Assembly (NCBI GenBank): GCA_964635015.1 | Contig: CAZWMS010000003.1 | Span: 1 to 64,000, forward strand | DNA from: CAJWPI01 sp964635015 | GTDB taxonomy: Bacteria > Pseudomonadota > Gammaproteobacteria > Magnimaribacterales > Magnimaribacteraceae | Direction: 5' to 3' | Length of the DNA: 64,000 nucleotides | In this document: piece by piece, positions 43,844 to 52,685 of the stretch | Layout: every line of letters begins with the position of its first letter | Numbering within the stretch: position 1 is the stretch's first letter | Program-made: the position numbers and the translations under genes | Notes under the pieces: generated by a model | Told to the model about the DNA's origin: nothing | The model's input: only the letters and a program-made list of their open reading frames with translations | Database searches by the model: none

Positions 43844-44354
43844 CTTTCTTTAGAAGTTCCAAGGTTAACCAATTAAATCTATTAAGTGCAAACGAAATAA
43901 AACTCTCAATTATTTGCTCTTCTTCTTGTTCAATAGCCAATATCCTTGATTCATCAAAAGAATAGTTCTTTGAACGTTTTATCTCACTAATTGATTCATC
44001 TCCCATTTTAGGTGTCTTTAGGCCAATTACTAATAAATAATCTAGACGAGCTTCTTTTGCTCTAGCTCCACTTCCAATAGCGGATATATATCTTGTTACC
44101 TTATGGTCTATTATTCTTATATTCAGATCAGTGTCTTTTAGGCTTGAATTTAAATAAATTTTGTTTTTGTAGTTTCTTTTTTTAAATAAATTGATGAATT
44201 TATTGTTGAGAGAATTCTGTTCATATTGAACTGACAAATCAAAATTTAACAGGTTAAGGTTTTTGTCTTGGAACTTATATCCGCAACCACTAATAAGGAA
44301 TAAAAAGAATGAGGCACATAAAATAGAAATAAATTTTTTTTTATTTAAATTCAT
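43824..44354 (-). CDS. lptE: LPS-assembly lipoprotein LptE
   Basis: Outer-membrane lipoprotein that plugs LptD and helps insert lipopolysaccharide. The signal sequence ends in lipobox ISGC with Cys24, followed by GYKFQ, the typical LptE mature start. The rest (176 residues in total) is poorly conserved, as usual. The position between leuS and holA is the main support. Its presence implies an LPS-bearing outer membrane. Confidence 0.88.
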   Translation of the reverse strand: MNLNKKKFISILCASFFLFLISGCGYKFQDKNLNLLNFDLSVQYEQNSLNNKFINLFKKRNYKNKIYLNSSLKDTDLNIRIIDHKVTRYISAIGSGARAKEARLDYLLVIGLKTPKMGDESISEIKRSKNYSFDESRILAIEQEEEQIIESFISFALNRFNWLTLELLKKDEINSK

Positions 44355-44355
44355 T

Positions 44356-46800
44356 CTATTTAACCACTAAATTAACCAACTTCCCTTCTATGTATATATG
44401 TCTTGTGATCTTCTTCCCCTCAATGTAGTTCGCAATTTTTTTATCTTTAGCTATAATTTTTAAAATTTCATCTTCATTCTCCTCAGATCTTACCTTTAAA
44501 GTTGTTCTTAGTTTTCCATTTATTTGTATTGCTAATTCAAGAGTCTCTTTTACTAGTAATTCATCAATTGTATTTGGCCAATTAACATCAATAATCGCTT
44601 TCTTATTTCCCATCTCCTTCCACAGAAAATGAGTTATATGTGGAGTTATTGGTGAGAGCATGATTAAAATATACTTTATGGCTTCGTCTGCAGATGATCT
44701 TTCATAAATATTAGATTCTTTTGAAAGAAATTCTTTTGGTATAGAGTTTGATAGTTCCATAATTGATGCAATAGCAGTATTGAATGAATGCCTTCTTTCA
44801 TAATCATCTTTTACTTTCGATAAGGTCATGTGAGTTTTATTTCTAAGTGCTAGTACATTTTTATTCTTAGTATTGAAAGACTGTTTAAATTTAAGACCTG
44901 CATCAATATGGTTGTAGACAAGGTTCCAAATTCTTTTTAAAAACCTATGAGAACCTTGAATTCCTTTGTCTGACCATTCAAATGATTGATCAGGAGGTGC
45001 AGCAAACATAACAAACAGTCTTAAAGAGTCTGCTCCATATTTCTTTACCAAATCATTTGGATCAATAGTATTGCCTTTAGATTTAGACATTTTAAATCCA
45101 TCCTTAAGGACCATGCCTTGACATAATAAATTTGTGAAAGGTTCTGATCCTTCAACCATTCCCATATCTCTTAAGCACCTATAAAAGAATCTAGAGTAAA
45201 GTAAATGAAGTACTGCGTGTTCTACTCCTCCCACATATTGATCTACAGGGAGCCAATACTTTGCTCTTTCGTCTAACATTGCATTTTTACAATTAAATGA
45301 AGCAAATCTCGTGTAATACCAAGAAGATTCAAAGAAGGTATCAAAGGTATCCGTTTCTCTGGTAAATTTTTCTTTGTTATAAGAAATATGAGTAAATTCT
45401 TTCATTTTTGGTAAGGGCGATTTAACGCCAGAAAAATTTACTTCAGTAGGCAATAGAACAGGAATCTCTCTTGCTTGTTCAGTTTTTCCTTTTAGATTTT
45501 TAACTATTGGAATTGGGGCACCCCAATACCTTTGTCTAGATACCCCCCAATCTCTTAGCCTATAATTTATTTTTTTTCGACCACACTTTAGTTTTTTTGA
45601 TTTGATTTCAATTTGACCAAAAGCTTCATCAAAATCTAGGCCATCAAACTCTCCAGAATTTATTAATTTATTCTTTTCTAGAATGGCTTCTTTTTCAAGT
45701 TTATTATTTGAGGTTCCCTTTATTACTTGTTTTATTTTAAGGTTATATTTTTTTGCGAACTCTAAATCCCTTTGATCATGTGCAGGGACACCCATTAAAG
45801 CACCCGAGCCATAACCTGATAGAACAAAATTAGCAATCCATATTGGGATTTCCTCTTTAGAAAAAGGGTGGATAGCTGATATACCCGCATCTATACCTAA
45901 TTTTTCTTGTTTAACTAGTTCTGCTTCAGAAAGCTTTATCGAGTTAATTTTTTTTACAAATTTCCTAATATTTTGATTTTCCTTCTTTAATTCTAGAGTT
46001 ATTGGGTGGTCTCCAGAAATGGCCAAGAAAGTTACTCCCATAATAGTATCAGGTCTTGTAGTGAAGACTGAAATCGGAGTTCTTTTATCTTCAAAATTGA
46101 ATAAAAATTCCATCCCTTCGGATTTACCAATCCAATTTTTTTGCATAGCTTTAACTTTTTCTGGCCAGCCATTTAGATTATTCGTTTCTTGAAGTATTTC
46201 TTCTGCATAGTCTGTTATTCTTAAAAACCATTGTTTCAATTTTTTTCTTTCAATATTAGCTCCTGACCTCCATCCCTTTCCATCTTCTACTTGTTCGTTA
46301 GCTAGGACTGTTTCTTCAACTGGATCCCAATTTACCTCTGCGTCTTCTTGGTATGCTAATCCCTTATTTAACATTTCAATGAAGAACCACTGTTCCCATT
46401 TATAATAATCAGGGTCACAAGTTGCTAGCTCTCTTTTCCAGTCATAGGCAAATCCCATGCTTTTGAATTGCGATTTCATATTTTCAATATTCTGCCTAGT
46501 CCACTCTGCAGGTTGGATATTATTTTTAATAGCCGCATTTTCTGCCGGCAGACCAAAAGCATCCCAGCCCATAGGCTGTAAGACATTTTTTCCTAATAAT
46601 CTCTGGAATCTACTAATAGCATCGCCAATTGTATAGTTTCTAACATGGCCCATGTGGGCAGAACCACTTGGATAGGGGAACATACTCAAACAATAAAACT
46701 TTTCTTTCTTAGAGTCTTCGAAAACAACGAAAGAATCATTTTTTTCCCAAAATTCTTGAGCTTCTTTTTCTATATTTTCAGGATGATAAGATTTATTCAC
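44356..46800 (-). CDS. leuS: leucyl-tRNA synthetase
   Basis: Class I synthetase charging tRNA-Leu. The HIGH motif appears as SGSAHMGHVRNYTIGD and KMSKS as FKMSKSKGNTIDP. The CP1 editing domain (FTTRPDTIMGVTFLAISGDHP) and the zinc-region RDWGVSRQRYWGAPIP are complete. At 814 residues it is somewhat shorter than E. coli (860). The start is GTG; TAAAG lies just ahead. It follows accC by 10 bp and precedes lptE by one base, so it is within a six-gene minus-strand operon. Confidence 0.97.
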   Translation of the reverse strand: MNKSYHPENIEKEAQEFWEKNDSFVVFEDSKKEKFYCLSMFPYPSGSAHMGHVRNYTIGDAISRFQRLLGKNVLQPMGWDAFGLPAENAAIKNNIQPAEWTRQNIENMKSQFKSMGFAYDWKRELATCDPDYYKWEQWFFIEMLNKGLAYQEDAEVNWDPVEETVLANEQVEDGKGWRSGANIERKKLKQWFLRITDYAEEILQETNNLNGWPEKVKAMQKNWIGKSEGMEFLFNFEDKRTPISVFTTRPDTIMGVTFLAISGDHPITLELKKENQNIRKFVKKINSIKLSEAELVKQEKLGIDAGISAIHPFSKEEIPIWIANFVLSGYGSGALMGVPAHDQRDLEFAKKYNLKIKQVIKGTSNNKLEKEAILEKNKLINSGEFDGLDFDEAFGQIEIKSKKLKCGRKKINYRLRDWGVSRQRYWGAPIPIVKNLKGKTEQAREIPVLLPTEVNFSGVKSPLPKMKEFTHISYNKEKFTRETDTFDTFFESSWYYTRFASFNCKNAMLDERAKYWLPVDQYVGGVEHAVLHLLYSRFFYRCLRDMGMVEGSEPFTNLLCQGMVLKDGFKMSKSKGNTIDPNDLVKKYGADSLRLFVMFAAPPDQSFEWSDKGIQGSHRFLKRIWNLVYNHIDAGLKFKQSFNTKNKNVLALRNKTHMTLSKVKDDYERRHSFNTAIASIMELSNSIPKEFLSKESNIYERSSADEAIKYILIMLSPITPHITHFLWKEMGNKKAIIDVNWPNTIDELLVKETLELAIQINGKLRTTLKVRSEENEDEILKIIAKDKKIANYIEGKKITRHIYIEGKLVNLVVK

Positions 46801-46810
46801 ACTTTACATG

Positions 46811-48148
46811 CTATAGATTTATCCTATAGTTTTTCTCTAAGTAATTAATATCCACATTTCCCTTTATAAAATTTTTATCCATTACTAAGTCTCTGTGTAA
46901 ATCTAAATTAGTGTCTATTCCTGAGATAAACATTTCATCTAAAGCCCTAGCTAATCTGACCCTGGCATCTTCACGGTCATTTGCTGTGCAAATTATTTTA
47001 GCTATTAAAGAGTCGTAAAAGGGGGGAACTTTATAGTTATTATATAAATGCGAATCCACCCTAACTCCTATTCCGCCTGGTTGATGGTAGTCTATTATTT
47101 TTCCAGGAGATGGCAGAAAGGTTTTTGGATGTTCCGCATTTATTCTGCATTCAATGGCATGACCACTAAATATAACATCTTTCTGTTTGACCTTTAGCTC
47201 TTCTCCTCTTGCGACTCTTAATTGGAGTTTTACAAGATCTAATCCTGTAATACTTTCAGTAACTGGGTGCTCAACTTGTAATCTTGTATTCATTTCAATA
47301 AAGAAAAATTCATTATCTTGGAAAAGGAATTCAAAAGTTCCTGCACTCTCATAACCAATTTCTCTACACATTTCCATGCAACTTTTGAAGATCTTTTCTT
47401 TTATACTACTTTCTATGCCCAAGGCAGGAGCTTCTTCGAGAATTTTCTGATTTCTTCTTTGAATAGAACAATCCCTATCTCCTAAATGAATAATATTTCC
47501 ATGCCTGTCACCTAAAATTTGCACCTCAATATGCCTGGGAGAATTTAAATATTTTTCTAAATACACAGAAGGGTCTCCAAAATTATTCTTAGCTTCAGAA
47601 CTGGTAATTTCAAGAGATTGGTCAAGTTCTGAAAGTGACTTAACTACACGCATACCTTTCCCCCCTCCACCTGAAGCAGCTTTTATCATCAAAGGGAAGC
47701 CTACCTCTTTAGCTATCTTATGGGCATTGGAGCTAACTGGACCATCCGATCCAGGTAAAGTGGGAATACCAAAACCCCTTACTATTTTTTTAGCTGACAG
47801 TTTATTGCCCATGGATCCAATAATTTCTGATGAAGGTCCAGCAAATTGAAAGCCAGAATTCTCAATCTTCTCGGCAAAATCGGAGCTTTCAGCAAGAAAA
47901 CCATAACCAGGATGAACTGCATCTGCTCCACTTAATTCCATTGCGCTTACTATTGATGGAATATTTAAATAACTTTTATTTACGTCTGCAGGACCTATGC
48001 ATATTGATTCGTCAGCCATTTTTACATGCATTTGATCTTTATCTACTTCTGAATATATTGCTACAGTAGAAATATTAAGCTCCCTACAAGCCCTTAAGAT
48101 ACGTAAAGCTATTTCGCCCCTGTTGGCGATAAGAAGTTTTTTTATCAT
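46811..48148 (-). CDS. accC: acetyl-CoA carboxylase biotin carboxylase subunit
   Basis: ATP-dependent carboxylation of biotin on AccB, the first half of malonyl-CoA synthesis. It shows LIANRGEIALRILRACREL, the ATP-grasp loop KAASGGGGKGMRVV, EVQILGDRHGNIIHLGDRDCSIQRRNQK, FFIEMNTRLQVEHPVTE and RINAEHP. At 445 residues it is full length. It follows accB by 3 bp, the conserved accB-accC pair. Confidence 0.97.
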   Translation of the reverse strand: MIKKLLIANRGEIALRILRACRELNISTVAIYSEVDKDQMHVKMADESICIGPADVNKSYLNIPSIVSAMELSGADAVHPGYGFLAESSDFAEKIENSGFQFAGPSSEIIGSMGNKLSAKKIVRGFGIPTLPGSDGPVSSNAHKIAKEVGFPLMIKAASGGGGKGMRVVKSLSELDQSLEITSSEAKNNFGDPSVYLEKYLNSPRHIEVQILGDRHGNIIHLGDRDCSIQRRNQKILEEAPALGIESSIKEKIFKSCMEMCREIGYESAGTFEFLFQDNEFFFIEMNTRLQVEHPVTESITGLDLVKLQLRVARGEELKVKQKDVIFSGHAIECRINAEHPKTFLPSPGKIIDYHQPGGIGVRVDSHLYNNYKVPPFYDSLIAKIICTANDREDARVRLARALDEMFISGIDTNLDLHRDLVMDKNFIKGNVDINYLEKNYRINL

Positions 48149-48151
48149 AAT

Positions 48152-48589
48152 TTAAGTTATTTCGAACAAAGCTTGACCAAATTCAACTGGCTCCGCATTT
48201 TCCACTAGGATTGTAGAAACTGTACCTGAAAACTCTGATTTAATTTCATTCATCATTTTCATAGCTTCAACAATGCAAACTACATCTCCCTCATTAATTT
48301 CATCTCCAATAGAGATAAAGGGCTTTGCTCCAGGAGATGGAGCTGAATAGAAAGATCCTACCATTGGAGAATTAATGATATTTCCTTCAAGACTATGTTC
48401 ATTTTCAATAAAAGATTTGTTTGAAATTGTATGGGTTTCTACTTCAGGCTTTTTTTGAGAATTATTAGAAGGATCAATTTTTCCTTTCTTTACTAATCTA
48501 ACTGACTCTTCACCCTCTTGGATTTCAATTTCTTCTAAACTTGAGGCTTCAAGCATTTCTATTAATTTTTTAACTTTTCTAATGTCCAT
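48152..48589 (-). CDS. accB: biotin carboxyl carrier protein of acetyl-CoA carboxylase
   Basis: Carries biotin between the carboxylase and transcarboxylase. The biotinylated Lys111 lies in VEAMKMMNEI, in the C-terminal lipoyl-like domain, and INSPMVGSFYSAPSPGAKPF opens that domain. The N-terminal part ends in a hydrophilic linker. Length (145) is normal. AGGAG precedes the ATG. It sits between aroQ and accC. Confidence 0.97.
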   Translation of the reverse strand: MDIRKVKKLIEMLEASSLEEIEIQEGEESVRLVKKGKIDPSNNSQKKPEVETHTISNKSFIENEHSLEGNIINSPMVGSFYSAPSPGAKPFISIGDEINEGDVVCIVEAMKMMNEIKSEFSGTVSTILVENAEPVEFGQALFEIT

Positions 48590-48598
48590 TTTTCTCCT

Positions 48599-49039
48599 CT
48601 ATTCTCCATACCTTTCAACCGCTACTTCAAGTGCAAGTTTATAACCCTTCACTCCCAATCCAGAAATTACCCCTTCTGCTATTTCTGATAGAAAAGATTT
48701 TTGTCTAAATTCTTCTCTGCTGTAGATATTAGAAATATGAATTTCAATAAAAGGTAATTTTGTTCCAGCTAAAGCATCTCTAAGAGAGATGCTACTGTGT
48801 GTGAAGGCTCCTGGGTTGAAAATTAGGCATTTTATATCTTCATTTTTTGCTTTATGTATTCTTTCTACAAGTTCATGTTCAGCATTGCTTTGAAAAGTTT
48901 CTAGAGTATGACCTTTTTGGCTAGCATTTTGTATTAAGTCTTTTTCTATCTCCTCTAAACTTATGTCACCATATAACTCTGGTTCTCTAGTGCCCAGAAG
49001 GTTGAGATTAGGTCCATTTAATAGTAAAAATTTAGCCAT
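48599..49039 (-). CDS. aroQ: 3-dehydroquinate dehydratase, type II
   Basis: Third step of the shikimate pathway. The 146-residue protein shows LLLNGPNLNLLGTREPELYG with catalytic Tyr of the flexible loop, NPGAFTHSSISLRDAL, and IEIHISNIYSREEFRQKS. It is the first gene of the aroQ-accB-accC-leuS-lptE-holA operon on the minus strand, an order common at its start in gammaproteobacteria. Confidence 0.96.
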   Translation of the reverse strand: MAKFLLLNGPNLNLLGTREPELYGDISLEEIEKDLIQNASQKGHTLETFQSNAEHELVERIHKAKNEDIKCLIFNPGAFTHSSISLRDALAGTKLPFIEIHISNIYSREEFRQKSFLSEIAEGVISGLGVKGYKLALEVAVERYGE

Positions 49040-49104
49040 TGATCTATGACTGCATTTTATAGGAAGTTAGAAGAAATTGAGAACTTTTTAGTTAAAAGTT
49101 AAGG

Positions 49105-49596
49105 TTAAATTGCTTCAATAATTATGTCCTTTTCTCCTGTAAAAAATTTAAGAAGTTTTTTTACGGGGGGATAGCAATAACCAGTTTCATTGCAGCCTTG
49201 ATAGGTAAGTTTGAGTTTTTTTGGGTTTTTATTTTTTAAATCAATAAATATTACAAGATTTGTGTAAAAGACTTCAACTTCACCAAAATATTCATCCAGT
49301 TTTTTTTTACCCTTTCGAAAAGGGCTTATAGTTATGTTTTCAGCTGGATAAAATTCAAAAGAGAAATTATCCTTATAGAGGTAACAGTTTTCTGAAATGT
49401 TCCAACTTAACTGGATTCGATTTTCTTCAAGAAGCATTACTTTTAATTCAAAAGCTTCATCTACATTTAAAATGTCTTTTTTAGATAATAATGTATTTAA
49501 TTTTGTATTTGATATATCTTGGCAGGGCAGATTTGTAGCAAACAAGATAATAATCAATGATAGTTTTAAAGAGATCTGATGAATTTTAGAAGTCAT
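49105..49596 (-). CDS. stand-alone DsbD N-terminal (alpha) domain protein
   Basis: A 163-residue periplasmic protein with signal peptide (about residues 1-25, LIIILFATNLPCQD). The rest matches the immunoglobulin-like alpha domain of DsbD: ENCYLYKDNFSFE, EYFGEVEVFY and YQGCNETGYCYPPVKKLL. The redox pair Cys135 and Cys141 has the same six-residue spacing as Cys103/Cys109 of E. coli DsbD in CADAGFCYPP. Cys71 is extra. The transmembrane beta and thioredoxin-like gamma domains are absent, and the stop is followed by aroQ, so this is not a frameshifted dsbD in this window. It would need an electron donor encoded elsewhere. Its start overlaps that of a divergent copper-chaperone gene. Confidence 0.8.
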   Translation of the reverse strand: MTSKIHQISLKLSLIIILFATNLPCQDISNTKLNTLLSKKDILNVDEAFELKVMLLEENRIQLSWNISENCYLYKDNFSFEFYPAENITISPFRKGKKKLDEYFGEVEVFYTNLVIFIDLKNKNPKKLKLTYQGCNETGYCYPPVKKLLKFFTGEKDIIIEAI

Positions 49597-50025
49597 AATA
49601 TTTATTTATCGTTCTTGATATTTTTTTTCTTCTTTTTTTATACATCTTGCTCTTATCTAGAAGATGATTCTTTAGTTTTTGAAAACCCTTACATTAATTT
49701 ACCTTCAATAGGACAGAATTCTGCTTCAGGATACCTCCTTATCTCCAATAGATCCAAGGATTCTTATAAACTTTCTATTATCAATTGTGAAGGAATTAAA
49801 AAAGCTGTATTTCATAAATCTGAGAGAGATCCTGATGCCGATATTATTTCAATGGTTGAAATTAATGAAATTGTTATAGCCCCAAATAAGGACTTAAATC
49901 TAATGCCAGGATCTACTCATTTAATGTTAATGGGCCTAGAAAAGGTTATGGAATTAGGAGGCTCGGTTCATTGCAGTCTTTTTGATGGTAATCAAAAGCA
50001 TTTAGTAATATTTGAAATTAAATAG
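49579..50025 (+). CDS. PCu(A)C-like periplasmic copper chaperone
   Basis: Probable copper(I) chaperone that delivers copper to the CuA site of haem-copper oxidases. A signal sequence of residues 1-23 is very hydrophobic (FLIFFFFFFYTS) and ends at a possible lipobox Cys24, with an atypical Tyr at -3. The copper motif is visible: His79, Met92, then 21 residues to His114-x-Met116 in MPGSTHLMLMGL, close to the family H-x10-M-x21-HxM. The mature domain has normal length. The 5' end overlaps the DsbD-alpha gene head-to-head by 18 bp. Family assignment rests on the motif, as overall identity is low. Confidence 0.72.
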   Translation: MNFRSHNIYLSFLIFFFFFFYTSCSYLEDDSLVFENPYINLPSIGQNSASGYLLISNRSKDSYKLSIINCEGIKKAVFHKSERDPDADIISMVEINEIVIAPNKDLNLMPGSTHLMLMGLEKVMELGGSVHCSLFDGNQKHLVIFEIK

Positions 50026-50034
50026 ACCTAAAGA

Positions 50035-51045
50035 ATGTTTAACTTTCTACTGCCTTTTTTTCTTTTTTTTCCAGACTCTCTTATTAAATTATTTTTTAAT
50101 TTACCTAAATCAAACAATCTGAATATAGATCCTAAGCAGTGGATCCTGTGCAAAATAAGTCCAGCTGAAATACTTGGAGGTCCAGGAAGAAATGCTAAAG
50201 ATGTTCGTAAGTCTATAGAATCTTTTTCAGGAAAAACAAAACTTCCTGATACAGAGAAGGTAGATAGCAGAGATCATAGTCTTATAAATGAGAACAAGAC
50301 CATAAGGGTTAGAGAGTATTTTTTAAAGGATGGTATGAAAACTGAAAAGGCTATTATGTATATTCATGGTGGCGGTTGGTCAGTTTGCAGTATTGATACA
50401 CATGATCAGCTTTGCAGGTTTTTTTGCACTTCATTAAAAATGAAAATTTTCTCAGTAGATTATAGGCTTGCACCAGAAAATAAATATCCTTTGCCATTAA
50501 ACGACTGTTCTTACGCTTGGAACTGGCTATGTACTAACGCTAAGAAATTAAATATTAGCACTCAATACCTGTCTATAGCTGGAGATAGTGCAGGTGGTCA
50601 TTTAGCTACAACCCTTTGTCATAAACTAATAAATGAAAAATACCAAAATTTACCTCACTCACAACTTTTGATATGCCCTGTTATCGAGCCATTTTCTAAC
50701 AATCTTTCTTACGAGAAGTTTAAAGAAGGTTATTACCTAACCAAGAAAGCCATGGATTGGTTTAGTGAAAATTACATCCCTAAAGATCATAATAGAAAAG
50801 ATTATTATTTATGGCCTCTTAAAGCTTTTGAGTGGAAAAAAATGCCCGCTACCTTAATAGTGTCTTCTGGATTTGATGTTTTGAGAGATGAAGCCCAGGA
50901 TTACTTTCATAAATTAAAAAAAGAAGGAGTTCAAGTTATTCATAAGTTTTATGAAGACTCTATTCACGATTTCCCTATGTTTTCATATTTACCTAAGCCC
51001 AGGAAATATACTCTAGAATTATTAAATATTTTCAAATCTCTCTAA
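50035..51045 (+). CDS. alpha/beta hydrolase, hormone-sensitive-lipase family
   Basis: Esterase/lipase. The oxyanion hole HGGGWS, the nucleophile elbow GDSAGGHLA with catalytic Ser, SGFDVLRDEAQDY with the Asp and EDSIHDFPMF with the His form a complete catalytic set of the HSL family. An N-terminal hydrophobic stretch of about 20 residues (LLPFFLFFPDSLIKLFF) suggests a membrane anchor. It starts 9 bp after the copper-chaperone gene and lies 16 bp before the ABC gene. Substrate unknown. Confidence 0.87.
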   Translation: MFNFLLPFFLFFPDSLIKLFFNLPKSNNLNIDPKQWILCKISPAEILGGPGRNAKDVRKSIESFSGKTKLPDTEKVDSRDHSLINENKTIRVREYFLKDGMKTEKAIMYIHGGGWSVCSIDTHDQLCRFFCTSLKMKIFSVDYRLAPENKYPLPLNDCSYAWNWLCTNAKKLNISTQYLSIAGDSAGGHLATTLCHKLINEKYQNLPHSQLLICPVIEPFSNNLSYEKFKEGYYLTKKAMDWFSENYIPKDHNRKDYYLWPLKAFEWKKMPATLIVSSGFDVLRDEAQDYFHKLKKEGVQVIHKFYEDSIHDFPMFSYLPKPRKYTLELLNIFKSL

Positions 51046-51061
51046 AACAGAAGCCTAAATC

Positions 51062-52675
51062 ATGACTGAACTTCTCGAAATAAATAATCTTGATGTTAGT
51101 TTTTTGAATAAAGGAGAGAATTTTAGAGCAGTAGATTCTGTTTCATTTTCTATTGAAGAAGGCAAGACAATGGCTTTGGTAGGAGAGTCAGGTTCAGGAA
51201 AATCTGTCACTGCACTATCTATACTTCAGCTATTACCATATCCCTTAGCAAGCCATAGCTCTAGATCTTCAGTAAAGATAAAAGGAAAAGAAATATTAGG
51301 AATTGAAAGTAAGAAATTAAGAGATATTAGAGGAAATTCAGTTTCTATGATTTTTCAAGAGCCAATGACTTCTTTGAATCCTTTTCAAAAAATAAACACC
51401 CAGATAAAGGAGTCACTTATTGTCCATAATAAAACACCAAAGATTGAAGCTAATTTAGTTTCTTTATCTCTTTTAGAAATGGTAAAAATTTTAAATCCAA
51501 AAATAGTTTTAAATTCCTACCCTCACCAATTATCTGGAGGGCAAAGGCAGCGTGTAATGATAGCCATGGCTTTAGTTAACAAACCAAAATTACTTATAGC
51601 TGATGAACCAACTACTGCCCTAGATGTTACTGTTGAAAAAAAATTACTAGAACTTTTATTAGATCTCCAAAAGACATTAGGAATGTCTATTCTTTTTATA
51701 ACTCACGATCTTAATATAGTCAAAAAATTTGCTGAAAATGTATGTGTAATGAAAGAGGGAGTTATAGTAGAGAGAGGCAAAGTAGAGCAAGTATTTAAGT
51801 TTCCCGAACATCCATATACAAAAAAATTATTAGATTCCATCCCTAAGTCTAAAAAAATTGTAAAGACCGAGGCAAATATTCTTCTTGAAGCAAAGGGTAT
51901 AAATATTAAATACATTTACAAGAGAAAATTTATTCCACGAAAGAAGTTTTATCAACACGCAGTAAAAAACATGGATATAAAAATATTTTCGGGTTCTACT
52001 ACGGGATTAATAGGAGAATCTGGATCGGGGAAGTCTTCATTGGCCAAGGCTTTAGTTGGTTTAGAAAATAGCAAAGGGAAAATAATCTTTAGAAATACAG
52101 ACCTTGGTGAATTATCTTTTAATGAAAAGAAGTCTGTAAAAAAGGATTTACAAATAGTTTTTCAAGATCCATTTGGATCTTTATCTCCAAGAATGACAAT
52201 TTCAGAAATTATAGGTGAGGGGTTAAAGGTCCACTATCCAGACTTAGACAGCGACCAAAGAAATTTTAGAATTTTAAAGGCTCTACAAGAAGTAGAGATT
52301 CCCCGTCCATTCATTAATCGTTTTCCGCACGAATTATCAGGTGGTCAAAGACAGAGAATAGCTTTAGCTAGAGCTATAATTTTAAAACCTAAGCTTATAA
52401 TCTTAGACGAACCTACTTCTGCTTTAGATGTCTCCATTCAAATACAGATTATTAATTTACTATTAGAACTCCAGAAGAAATTTGGTTTGTCTTATTTATG
52501 TATAAGTCATGATCTAAGGGTAATTAGAGCACTGTCAGATTTTGTTTATGTAATGAAAGAGGGAAAAGTCTTAGAACACGGATATACTGACGAGGTATTT
52601 GGAGACCCTAAGAATATTTATACAAAGGAGCTATTATCTGCAGTAACTGTCTTCAATACTGTCTCTGATTTATAA
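51062..52675 (+). CDS. ABC transporter ATP-binding protein with two fused NBDs (YejF/DppDF-like)
   Basis: Fused pair of ATPases of the dipeptide/oligopeptide/microcin C importer class (YejF layout). Both halves have Walker A GESGSGKS, the ABC signature LSGGQRQR and Walker B (LLIADEPTTALD and LIILDEPTSALD). The linker near residue 265 connects the domains. The protein (537 residues) is complete and conserved in all nucleotide-binding residues. No permease or substrate-binding gene lies nearby; the neighbours are a hydrolase and ilvD. It must pair with permeases encoded elsewhere. Confidence 0.9.
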   Translation: MTELLEINNLDVSFLNKGENFRAVDSVSFSIEEGKTMALVGESGSGKSVTALSILQLLPYPLASHSSRSSVKIKGKEILGIESKKLRDIRGNSVSMIFQEPMTSLNPFQKINTQIKESLIVHNKTPKIEANLVSLSLLEMVKILNPKIVLNSYPHQLSGGQRQRVMIAMALVNKPKLLIADEPTTALDVTVEKKLLELLLDLQKTLGMSILFITHDLNIVKKFAENVCVMKEGVIVERGKVEQVFKFPEHPYTKKLLDSIPKSKKIVKTEANILLEAKGINIKYIYKRKFIPRKKFYQHAVKNMDIKIFSGSTTGLIGESGSGKSSLAKALVGLENSKGKIIFRNTDLGELSFNEKKSVKKDLQIVFQDPFGSLSPRMTISEIIGEGLKVHYPDLDSDQRNFRILKALQEVEIPRPFINRFPHELSGGQRQRIALARAIILKPKLIILDEPTSALDVSIQIQIINLLLELQKKFGLSYLCISHDLRVIRALSDFVYVMKEGKVLEHGYTDEVFGDPKNIYTKELLSAVTVFNTVSDL

Positions 52676-52685
52676 TCTCATTGTT

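Noticed and set aside
49082..49100. AACTTTT/AAAAGTT hairpin between the DsbD-alpha gene and aroQ
   Set aside because: The stem is seven A/T-rich pairs with no T-run; such stems are common by chance at this base composition.
49105..49596. Frameshifted or truncated full-length dsbD
   Set aside because: Nothing resembling the DsbD transmembrane or gamma domain follows in any frame before aroQ; the domain ends cleanly with its own stop.
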